From CBETVX01 sp965539935 (GTDB taxonomy: Bacteria; Bacillota; Clostridia; Peptostreptococcales; Caminicellaceae), in the NCBI GenBank assembly GCA_965539935.1, contig CBETVX010000058.1, forward strand, positions 1-16,369: a stretch of DNA of 16,369 nucleotides, given 5' to 3'. Positions within the stretch are counted from its first letter, which is position 1. Every line of letters begins with the position of its first letter. A program made the position numbers and the translations under genes. This document shows positions 1 to 6,076 of this stretch, piece after piece. The notes beneath the pieces are model-generated. The model was given only the letters and a program-made list of their open reading frames with translations. It did not search any database and was not told the DNA's origin.

Positions 1-122
1 ATAGATTTTTAAGTCCCTTATAATTATAAATCAAAATAATTTATTAAATATTTATTACATTAAATAATAACTATATCCATTATTTAGTATAAATGATATA
101 TTAATATTATAAAGCTAAGTTT

Positions 123-617
123 ATGAATATATATTGTGGTGTAATATTAGAAAGGGGGGCGTATACTATTTTTGGTTTAGAGATACCCTATTCAATTATA
201 TGGATTATTGTAGCAGTGATATTTGGGTTAATCGAAGCCTTTACCTTAGGGCTTACCACCATATGGTTTGCACTGGGAGCTTTAGTTGCAATGTTATCGG
301 CACTATTACATTTTCAATTAATATATCAAATATTGATTTTTTTAGTGGCATCGGCAGTACTTGTATATTATACAAGACCAATAGCTAAACAGCATCTTAA
401 GATAGGTGCAACTAAGACTAATGTAAGTAGCTTGATAGGCAAGATAGGAGTAGTTACTCAGAGGATTGTTCCCTTTAATACAGGGCAAGTAAAGGTTTCA
501 GGACAAATTTGGACTGCTAAATCCTTAGACAATGAAGAAATTGTTAAAGATACGAAGGTAGAAATTATTAAGATAGAGGGAGTTAAGTTAATAGTAAAAA
601 AAATAGAGGATAATTAA
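123..617 (+). CDS. NfeD-like membrane protein
   Basis: Short NfeD-family membrane protein, the usual partner of SPFH/stomatin proteins in bacterial membrane microdomains. Three hydrophobic segments (about residues 22-40, 44-61 and 66-84) are followed by a soluble C-terminal OB-fold-like domain (about 100-164). That domain has the typical LIGKIGVV, GQVKVSGQIW and KVEIIKIEGVKLIV strands. The gene lies 14 bases before an SPFH gene, the classical NfeD-SPFH pairing, so the two are probably one operon and the protein likely supports the SPFH oligomer in the membrane. The start is uncertain. The ATG at 123 has no good ribosome binding site, whereas a strong GAAAGGGGGG lies at 150-158 inside the frame, nine bases before an in-frame ATT at 168, which would give 149 residues. 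Family assignment is secure; the exact biochemical role is not. Confidence 0.85.
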   Translation: MNIYCGVILERGAYTIFGLEIPYSIIWIIVAVIFGLIEAFTLGLTTIWFALGALVAMLSALLHFQLIYQILIFLVASAVLVYYTRPIAKQHLKIGATKTNVSSLIGKIGVVTQRIVPFNTGQVKVSGQIWTAKSLDNEEIVKDTKVEIIKIEGVKLIVKKIEDN

Positions 618-631
618 AAGGAGGATTTAAA

Positions 632-1585
632 ATGGGTTTTTTTGGTTTGATCATACCTATATTACTTATTATAATAGCAATATTTTTAGTGGTTTCTAAT
701 ATTAGAATTGTACCACAGGCCAGTGCCTATGTTATAGAAAGACTAGGTGCATATCAAACAACATGGGATGTTGGACTTCATGTTAAGATACCTCTAATAG
801 ATAGGGTTGCAAAGAGAGTATCATTAAAGGAAAGGGTTATTGATTTTCCACCACAACCGGTTATTACAAAGGACAATGTTACTATGCAAATAGATACCGT
901 TGTATACTTTCAAATAACTGACCCAAAACTTTATACCTATGGAGTTGACAATCCTATAGCTGCCATAGAGAATCTTACTGCAACAACATTAAGAAATATT
1001 ATTGGTGAATTAGAGTTAGATGAAACTTTAACTTCAAGGGATATTATTAACACTAAGATGAGAAGTATATTAGATGAAGCTACAGATCCTTGGGGTATCA
1101 AGGTTAACCGTGTTGAAGTAAAAAATATAATTCCACCTGAAGATATTCAAGAAGCAATGGAGAAACAAATGAGGGCTGAAAGGGAAAGAAGAGAAGCTAT
1201 ACTTCGTGCAGAAGGTCAGAAAAAATCTGCTGTCTTAACTGCTGAAGGTAAAAAGGAAGCAGCAATACTTGAAGCAGAAGCCCAGAAGCAAGCTGCAATA
1301 CTAAAGGCAGAAGCTAGAAAGGAAGCAGCAATCAGGGAAGCTGAAGGGCAAGCAGAAGCTATTCTTAAAGTGCAAAAAGCTACTGCTGAAGGTCTAAGGA
1401 TGTTGAAAGAAGCAGAACCTAGTCAAGAAGTTATTTCCCTTAAGAGTTTAGAAGCCTTTACAAAGGCTGCCGATGGAAGGGCTACTAAGATAATAATACC
1501 ATCAGAAATTCAAGGTCTTGCAGGCCTTGCAACATCTCTTACTGAGATAATGAAGACTGAAGAAGATAATAAAGTTGAAGAATAA
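632..1585 (+). CDS. SPFH/band 7 stomatin-like protein (QmcA-like)
   Basis: Membrane-anchored SPFH/band 7 protein of the stomatin/QmcA type, expected to oligomerise on the membrane as a scaffold for microdomains or membrane proteolysis. Residues 4-22 are one hydrophobic N-terminal anchor. The SPFH domain covers about 24-180 and has the stomatin signatures VIERLGAY, GLHVKIPLID, DNVTMQIDTVVYFQITDP and WGIKVNRVEVKNI. Residues 189-243 are five consecutive 11-residue alanine/glutamate-rich repeats of the type AILxAExxKxA, predicted coiled coil. The C-terminus (about 260-306) is the conserved hydrophobic tail found in this family. The start has an AAAGGAGG site seven bases upstream. It follows the NfeD gene, consistent with NfeD-SPFH operons. 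The length of 317 residues is normal for the family. It is closer to QmcA/stomatin than to the longer FloT/YuaG flotillins. Confidence 0.93.
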   Translation: MGFFGLIIPILLIIIAIFLVVSNIRIVPQASAYVIERLGAYQTTWDVGLHVKIPLIDRVAKRVSLKERVIDFPPQPVITKDNVTMQIDTVVYFQITDPKLYTYGVDNPIAAIENLTATTLRNIIGELELDETLTSRDIINTKMRSILDEATDPWGIKVNRVEVKNIIPPEDIQEAMEKQMRAERERREAILRAEGQKKSAVLTAEGKKEAAILEAEAQKQAAILKAEARKEAAIREAEGQAEAILKVQKATAEGLRMLKEAEPSQEVISLKSLEAFTKAADGRATKIIIPSEIQGLAGLATSLTEIMKTEEDNKVEE

Positions 1586-1589
1586 AGTA

Positions 1590-1618
1590 AAACCCATTAC
1601 CTTGACGGTAATGGGTTT
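1590..1618. terminator. Terminator hairpin between convergent genes
   Basis: A perfect 12-bp stem (AAACCCATTACC at 1590-1601 with its complement at 1607-1618) has a 5-base loop. It starts five bases after the SPFH stop codon and lies before the stop of the convergent small gene at 1636. T-rich sequence on the plus side is short (TTTAGTTT), so termination strength is uncertain; the minus side also reads into T-rich DNA. It probably serves both genes. Confidence 0.75.
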
Positions 1619-1635
1619 AGTTTATGCACAAAACA

Positions 1636-1785
1636 TTATCCATTAATTCTATGTTCATTTTCCTTGTTATAGGCTATCAAGTAGTATTTATTGCCTAATG
1701 AATTTTCTAATTCCTTTATTTTATCTAATTCATTATTTTCAAGTTTAGCTAATGGAATTTCTTTTAGTTTAGTTTTTTTATTCAC
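1636..1785 (-). CDS. Small unknown charged protein (49 aa)
   Basis: I do not recognise this protein. I chose the GTG at 1785-1783 because GGGAGGTG (complement of 1795-1802) lies nine bases upstream, an ideal spacing. An upstream in-frame ATG at 1818 would place that site inside the gene. The product is 49 residues and lysine/glutamate-rich: MNKKTKLKEIPLAKL at the N-terminus, then a probable amphipathic helix (about 16-27) and a strand-like KYYLIAYN stretch. There is no signal peptide or membrane segment. The gene converges on the SPFH gene and shares its terminator. A clear ribosome binding site and an uninterrupted compact frame support it being real; its function is unknown. Confidence 0.55.
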   Translation of the reverse strand: MNKKTKLKEIPLAKLENNELDKIKELENSLGNKYYLIAYNKENEHRING

Positions 1786-1947
1786 CTTAAAATACACCTC
1801 CCATAATATTATTTGCATTAATATTTTTTAATATTTAGACAATTTAGGACAATAGTCTCTAATTTTAATAAAGTTAAATAAAGGAAAATGAAGAATAATA
1901 TAGAAAAAATATATATAGGGGAATTTAAATGATATGGGAGAGATTCG

Positions 1948-2598
1948 ATGGAGAGTTTGATAGATAGAATTATTAACATTTATAAGAAAAATCTTGACAT
2001 GAATGATAATGAATGTGAAATTTTAAGATATGAAATAAGGCTTTTGATTAGCACTTTTACATTAGCTTTACTTATTTTTTTACTATAATATCGATTAGAC
2101 ATTTTTTATTTAGTTATAATAATAGCTCTAACCTCTGCAATTTATAGAACCTTTTCTGGTGGAGCCCATTGTTCAAATATAATTAATTGTGGAATTTATA
2201 GTGCAATTACATTTAATTTTATTGGCTTTATAACAAATTTAATTAGGCTTTGAAGAATTTATGTTAAATCTTATGATATTTACATTTATATTTTCCATTT
2301 GGCCCATTAATAAATATGCTCCAGCTAATACTCTTGGAAAACCTATATATACTAAGGTAGACAAAGGCTTAGAAAGTATTCCTTCTTAATAGTTAGTATA
2401 TGGTGTATGGGTGTCATATATTGGTATATGTCCTTCTCTCCCATTAATATATTAATATATGGTACTACCCTGGGAATACTGTGGCAAAGTTTTACTTTAA
2501 CTGATTGGGGATATGGATTTTATGATATTATGGACAAAATCCTATGTAAAATTATAAAAACAGATAGGGGGATAAAACATGTTAAGAAAAATACTTAG
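1948..2598 (+). pseudogene. agrB: Decayed agrB (autoinducer-processing membrane protease)
   Basis: Remnant of AgrB, the membrane cysteine protease that cleaves and cyclises the AgrD peptide. From the ATG at 1948 (GGGAGAG upstream) the frame reads 46 codons to TAA at 2086. The same frame then continues with a hydrophobic segment and YRTFSGGAHCSNIINC, which holds the family's R-x(3-4)-GGxH motif and a Cys seven residues after the His, matching catalytic His77/Cys84 of staphylococcal AgrB. After TGA at 2251 the homology continues in the +1 frame (FEEFMLNLMIFTFIF, NKYAPANTLGKPI) to TAA at 2387. It then returns to the original frame for the last TM segment and the tail ending at 2598. The total of about 216 codons matches full-length AgrB. 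One nonsense codon plus two compensating frameshifts mean no intact protein is made. Confidence 0.85.
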
Positions 2599-2705
2599 AA
2601 TTTCAGTTGAAATACTTACATTTCTAGCATTTTCAAATATTGCATCTGCTACAAGTCTTTTTTAGATAGCAACCTAAGGTTCCTGAGTTTTTAAAAGACA
2701 AATAA
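2579..2705 (+). pseudogene. agrD: Decayed agrD (autoinducing peptide precursor)
   Basis: Remnant of the AgrD signal-peptide precursor. The ATG at 2579 overlaps the agrB remnant's end by 20 bases and has AGGGGG just upstream, the normal agrBD arrangement. The first 28 codons give MLRKILRISVEILTFLAF followed by SNIASATSLF, an amphipathic AgrD leader, and then TAG at 2663. The acidic, proline-containing AgrD tail QPKVPEFLKDK follows at 2670-2702 in another frame, with TAA at 2703. Removing one base from the seven-base junction restores S-L-F-x-x before QPKVP, which is a five-residue ring with Ser as the cyclising residue. This suggests the ancestor made a lactone-type peptide. That reconstruction is inference; the frame break is seen directly. 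Confidence 0.75.
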
Positions 2706-2724
2706 GAGGTTTTTCTGATATAAT
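2695..2724 (+). promoter_or_regulatory. Extended -10 promoter for the membrane protein/kinase pair
   Basis: An extended -10 element TGATATAAT occupies 2716-2724, with AAGACA (four of six consensus bases) at 2695-2700 and an 18-base spacer. Predicted transcription starts near 2731, about 34 bases before the ATG at 2765. It overlaps the tail of the agrD remnant, so the pair can be expressed independently of the dead agrBD. Inferred from motif matching only. Confidence 0.55.
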
Positions 2725-2764
2725 ATAATTAAGGGTTTTTGGCTTTTCTAGGAGTGGTGATATA

Positions 2765-3259
2765 ATGATGGTAATTGAGCAACTATTAGAGCATATGATG
2801 GAAGGCTTCTTAATGGCAGGGGCTGGACTTAGTATATTTGGTATAAAATTGGAGTATAAAAAATTGATTTCTATAGGAATTGTCTATGGAATAATAATAT
2901 ATATAGTTCGATGGTTTTATATAAGAAATAAAATCCCCCTTGGAACCCATAGCATTATATTAGGTGTAATGTTAGTTTTAATTATTAGATATTTAGGAAA
3001 TCAAAACTACTTAATGAGTATCTTGGCAACATTGATGTCATATATATTTTTAATATGGGGAGAGATGACTGTTTCAATTCCCATTATGAAATTATTTATA
3101 AAAAACCCAAAAATTATAGGTGCTAAATTAGGGCACTATATTGTTGGTGGGGCACTTACCTGCACATTCTTAATGGTACTATTTGTGGTTTGTTATATTT
3201 TTAACATAACTATAATTGACTTAAGTGATTTAGATAATACCGAGAAGAATAGAGGTTAA
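2765..3259 (+). CDS. Five-TM membrane protein of unknown function, paired with kinase
   Basis: I do not recognise a named family. The 164-residue product is almost entirely hydrophobic, with about five predicted membrane segments (about residues 10-27, 34-53, 59-78, 83-103 and 123-148) and a short acidic tail (DLSDLDNTEKNRG). There is no soluble domain or catalytic motif. The start is ATG 2765 (ATG 2768 is possible); TAGGAGTGGTG lies upstream. The stop is four bases before the GHKL kinase gene, so the two are probably translationally coupled and work together. AgrC-type sensors carry five to seven TM segments fused to the kinase. Here the kinase has only two, so this protein may supply the missing sensor. 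That role is inference from layout. Confidence 0.7.
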   Translation: MMVIEQLLEHMMEGFLMAGAGLSIFGIKLEYKKLISIGIVYGIIIYIVRWFYIRNKIPLGTHSIILGVMLVLIIRYLGNQNYLMSILATLMSYIFLIWGEMTVSIPIMKLFIKNPKIIGAKLGHYIVGGALTCTFLMVLFVVCYIFNITIIDLSDLDNTEKNRG

Positions 3260-3263
3260 AGAT

Positions 3264-4145
3264 ATGAAAATACCTTCATCAAAAATTGCACTATTAATTA
3301 TTTTATTACTTTTTCAGAGTTGCTGTTCTATGCTACTGATAACTGTGAAATATATGAAGAGTTTTGAGCAATCAATAAGTATATTTAATTTCCCCTATAC
3401 TATTGAAACAATTATGAATATAATAGGAATTAGCTCTATAATTTGGGTATTATATATTGCCAAAACCTATAAAAATGAAGAGGAATATGAACAAAAAATA
3501 AATAGCTCTATGGAGATAATTGAAGCCCTTAGGGGCCAAAAGCACGACTTTAATAATCACCTTAATGTTATAGGTGGGATGATACAACTAAATAAATGTG
3601 AAAGAGCCCTTGAATATATACACAAGATAAGTGGTAAAACTAATGAAGTTTTTTCAATATCAAAAATAGAAAATGTTGAAATTGCAGCTGTTTTATACAG
3701 TAAGTGTGCAATAGCAGAAAGTAAGGGCATAGAGGTGGAACTAGATATAGAATCTTCCCTGGATGATTTGAAAATTGATTCTGTAGAAGTATCTAAGGTA
3801 TTATTTAATTTAATAGATAATGCCATATATGAACTGGAGAATAGTAAAGAAGAGGATAAAATACTAACTATAGAAATAAGCGAAGACCATGATTCCTACA
3901 TTTTTGCTATAGGAAATTCATATCCAATATTGGCAAATGATTTATATGATAAAATATTTGAAAGAGGATTTACCACCAAAGGGGATAATGGTCATGGATA
4001 TGGCTTACACATAGTAAAGGGAATAGTTGAGAAAAATAAAGGTAGAATAACTGTAGAAAGCTATGAAGGAGTTGGAACCATATTTACAGTATTTTTACCT
4101 AAGAAATCTACATATTATGAAGTAGTTATTACTGGGGAAGTTTAA
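3264..4145 (+). CDS. AgrC-like GHKL sensor histidine kinase
   Basis: Sensor histidine kinase of the AgrC/Spo0B-like (GHKL, HPK10-type) class. Residues 7-28 and 45-66 are predicted membrane segments. The dimerisation/phosphoacceptor helix holds RGQKHDFNNHLNVIGGMIQL, with His94 as the predicted phosphorylated residue. The GHKL ATPase domain covers about 140-281, with an N-box FNLIDNAIYEL (about 181-191) and a G-rich lid GHGYGLHIVKGIVEKNKGRI (about 243-262). All key residues for catalysis are present, so the gene looks functional, unlike agrBD just upstream. The N-terminus is much shorter than the five to seven TM sensor of classical AgrC, and the gene starts four bases after a five-TM protein. 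No LytTR or other response regulator follows within the window. The ligand is unknown. Confidence 0.88.
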   Translation: MKIPSSKIALLIILLLFQSCCSMLLITVKYMKSFEQSISIFNFPYTIETIMNIIGISSIIWVLYIAKTYKNEEEYEQKINSSMEIIEALRGQKHDFNNHLNVIGGMIQLNKCERALEYIHKISGKTNEVFSISKIENVEIAAVLYSKCAIAESKGIEVELDIESSLDDLKIDSVEVSKVLFNLIDNAIYELENSKEEDKILTIEISEDHDSYIFAIGNSYPILANDLYDKIFERGFTTKGDNGHGYGLHIVKGIVEKNKGRITVESYEGVGTIFTVFLPKKSTYYEVVITGEV

Positions 4146-4176
4146 AGCCTAAGAATATATTTTCTTAGGCTTTTAT
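4144..4176 (+). terminator. Intrinsic terminator after the kinase gene
   Basis: An 11-bp perfect stem (AAAGCCTAAGA at 4144-4154 with TCTTAGGCTTT at 4163-4173) has an 8-base loop and is followed by T-rich sequence. It begins within the kinase stop codon and ends the two-gene unit. Confidence 0.85.
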
Positions 4177-4240
4177 AATTATCTTTTAAATTGAGAACTA
4201 TATGTATGCATTAATTTATGATGCAATCTGCTCAAATTAC

Positions 4241-4690
4241 CTATGGATATCTTTGCTCTAGCCTATTAATTAGATCTATTAAGTTTTTTTCAAATCTCTT
4301 GTTATCTTCTTTTTTTCTTTTTTTAGCATTTTTAGTTCTACCACCTGATTGTCTTATCTTTTGCCCTAAATATCTTTGAAATAATAGTCTATCTATATTA
4401 TCATTAGTATATAAAAATCCATTTTGATTTATAGCATATGCTTTTTTAGACAGTGCCATAGTGGCAACTCCGTAGTCCTGAGTCACAACTATATCACCCT
4501 CATAAAGCCTATTGATAAGGGCATGGTCAACAGCATCCTTACCCTTTCCCACTATTATAACCTCAGAATAATCATCTTCTATTACGTGACTGGTATCAGT
4601 AACCATTATCACAGGTATACTAAAGTTTTTTGCAACTTTTATTACAATATTTTTAACGGGACATCCATCGGCATCAACAAGTATTTTCAT
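4241..4690 (-). CDS. YaiI/YqxD family protein (DUF188, UPF0178)
   Basis: Member of the DUF188 (YaiI/YqxD) family, a small PIN-like/nuclease-like fold whose cellular role is not firmly established. The N-terminal signature MKILVDADGCPVKN carries conserved aspartates (Asp6 and Asp8). Further family motifs follow: VTDTSH, DAVDHALINR, GDIVVTQDYGVATMAL, and a basic RQSGGRTKNAKKRKKED stretch near the C-terminus. The start is the ATG at 4690-4688, with AAAGGAGAT seven bases upstream. An in-frame ATG at 4711 would add seven residues and bury that site. The 149-residue length matches the family. It converges on the kinase gene and diverges from the efflux operon. It appears unrelated functionally to either neighbour. 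Confidence 0.92.
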   Translation of the reverse strand: MKILVDADGCPVKNIVIKVAKNFSIPVIMVTDTSHVIEDDYSEVIIVGKGKDAVDHALINRLYEGDIVVTQDYGVATMALSKKAYAINQNGFLYTNDNIDRLLFQRYLGQKIRQSGGRTKNAKKRKKEDNKRFEKNLIDLINRLEQRYP

Positions 4691-4723
4691 GATTATCTCC
4701 TTTAAATCCATAAAATTTCTCTA

Positions 4724-4745
4724 TAATACTATTATAATAGTATTA
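4724..4745. repeat. Perfect 22-bp AT-only-core palindrome upstream of the DUF188 gene
   Basis: Each half-site is TAATACTATTA, and the two halves meet in a perfect dyad at 4734/4735. On the minus strand the centre contains TATAAT, a plausible -10 for the DUF188 gene whose ATG is 34 bases downstream. No good -35 is visible. It may be an operator over the promoter or simply AT-rich dyad sequence. Confidence 0.5.
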
Positions 4746-4829
4746 GCTATATAAATAATTATATATGAAATTACAACATTAGATAAATATTAAAATTTTT
4801 TTAAATGATATGATTTTCATGATTAATGA

Positions 4830-4858
4830 TTGAACTAATGTGATAAAAATATTATAAT
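4830..4858 (+). promoter_or_regulatory. Sigma-A-type promoter of the efflux operon
   Basis: TTGAAC (4830-4835) and TATAAT (4853-4858) are separated by exactly 17 bases, a near-consensus vegetative promoter. Transcription would start near 4865, giving a 5' leader of about 70 bases that contains the TetR-type operator. Confidence 0.75.
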
Positions 4859-4894
4859 GAATCTAGATTTCTAAAAAATTTTTTAAAGACTACT

Positions 4895-4910
4895 GACCGA
4901 CTGGTCGGAC
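4895..4910. promoter_or_regulatory. TetR-family operator (CCGAC-TG-GTCGG)
   Basis: The sequence GACCGACTGGTCGGAC holds a perfect inverted repeat CCGAC/GTCGG separated by TG, typical of operators of AcrR/TetR-type efflux regulators and strikingly GC-rich in this AT-rich region. It sits about 30 bases downstream of the predicted start and just before the AGGAGG ribosome binding site, so a bound repressor would block elongation or clearance. The probable ligand is the TetR protein encoded last in the same operon (9217-9795). Confidence 0.75.
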
Positions 4911-4936
4911 AAAATAAATAGGAGGTTAAGGAAAAT

Positions 4937-6076
4937 ATGAAAAAAATAATAGCAATTTTCTTAGTAATTGGATTAATAGTTTCTGTATTAGGTGGATGTA
5001 GTAAACAACCACAGAAATCTGTAGAAGCTGCAAAGAAAGAGGAAGTAACAAAGCCTGTAGAAGTTTCAAAACCAGAGAAGAGAGATATTAAAATATCTCA
5101 GACGCTATCGGGTAAGCTCAGTGCTATTGAAGATATAGTTGTTACATCAGAGCTTTCCTTTCCAGCCAAAGTAAAAAATATTAACGTAGAAATGGGAGAT
5201 AAAGTTTCAAAGGGTGAGATTTTATTTACCCTAGATGATGAGGACATAAAAAAACAAATAGAGCAGGCTCAGGCCGCCTATGATACTGCAACATGGAACT
5301 TAAAGAGCACTGAAGAACAAATGGAAAATGCAAAGGTTAATTTAGAAAGAATGGAAAAACTATTTAAGGAGGGAGCCATATCAAAGCAACAGTATGAAGA
5401 TGCAAATCTTCGTGCTTCAGATACATCTCTAAATGCCTTAAAAGCCCAAGTAAATCAAGCTAAAATATCTTTAGATCAAGCTACCTCTGAATTAGAAAAA
5501 ACAGTAATTAAATCACCTATATCAGGATATGTAGCATCTATAAATATTGATGAAAATGAATTTGCACCTGTGGGTCAAGCAGCAATGAGAATTGTAAATA
5601 CTGATAAGTTTATTGTTGATATTGATGTTGCAGAACAAATTATAAATAAAATAAAGCCAAACCAAAAAGTAGATGTAAAAGTTAATGTAGCTACAGATGA
5701 AACATTAGAAGGGATAGTTAAGTCAGTAAGTCCTGTGCCAGATGAGGTTTCTCAAATATATCCTATTGAAATTGAGATAGAGAATAAAGATGGAATTATT
5801 AAAGCCGGCATGTTTGCGGAAGTAATATTTGATATTGAAAAAAGTGAAAATGCATTATCTCTTCCAAGTGATGCCATAAAAGAAGAGGATGGAACTTACT
5901 ATGTATATACTATAGATGAAGATAAAGCTATGAAAAGGGAAATACAAATAGGTCTTGAAGATGGGAAATATACAGAAATACTAGAAGGAATAAATGAGGA
6001 TGACGAAGTTATAGTTAAAGGTCATGATTATGTAGATGATGGAGAAAAAGTAAGGATTGTAAGAGGTGACGAATAA
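4937..6076 (+). CDS. RND efflux periplasmic-adaptor-type lipoprotein (membrane fusion protein)
   Basis: Membrane fusion (HlyD/AcrA-type) subunit of an RND efflux system. Residues 1-21 form a lipoprotein signal with lipobox VLGGC, so Cys21 should be lipidated and hold the mature protein on the outer face of the cytoplasmic membrane. The order is: barrel-sandwich half (about 50-103), coiled-coil hairpin (about 104-188, with the turn at EGAISKQQYEDANLR), second lipoyl half TVIKSPISGYVASINIDENEFA (about 189-210), beta-barrel (about 211-305) and membrane-proximal domain (about 310-379). AGGAGG lies about ten bases upstream of the ATG. The stop overlaps the transporter start by one base (TAATG), so the two are co-translated. 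No outer-membrane channel gene is present, as expected for a Gram-positive cell. Confidence 0.93.
   Translation: MKKIIAIFLVIGLIVSVLGGCSKQPQKSVEAAKKEEVTKPVEVSKPEKRDIKISQTLSGKLSAIEDIVVTSELSFPAKVKNINVEMGDKVSKGEILFTLDDEDIKKQIEQAQAAYDTATWNLKSTEEQMENAKVNLERMEKLFKEGAISKQQYEDANLRASDTSLNALKAQVNQAKISLDQATSELEKTVIKSPISGYVASINIDENEFAPVGQAAMRIVNTDKFIVDIDVAEQIINKIKPNQKVDVKVNVATDETLEGIVKSVSPVPDEVSQIYPIEIEIENKDGIIKAGMFAEVIFDIEKSENALSLPSDAIKEEDGTYYVYTIDEDKAMKREIQIGLEDGKYTEILEGINEDDEVIVKGHDYVDDGEKVRIVRGDE

Noticed and set aside
80..120. A promoter for the NfeD gene (TATTAT at 105-110)
   Set aside because: No acceptable -35 at the right distance; the whole region is AT-rich, so the match carries little weight.
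2407..2598. A 63-codon open frame that could be called a small membrane protein
   Set aside because: It is the C-terminal part of the decayed agrB: it returns to the original agrB frame and overlaps agrD in the normal way.
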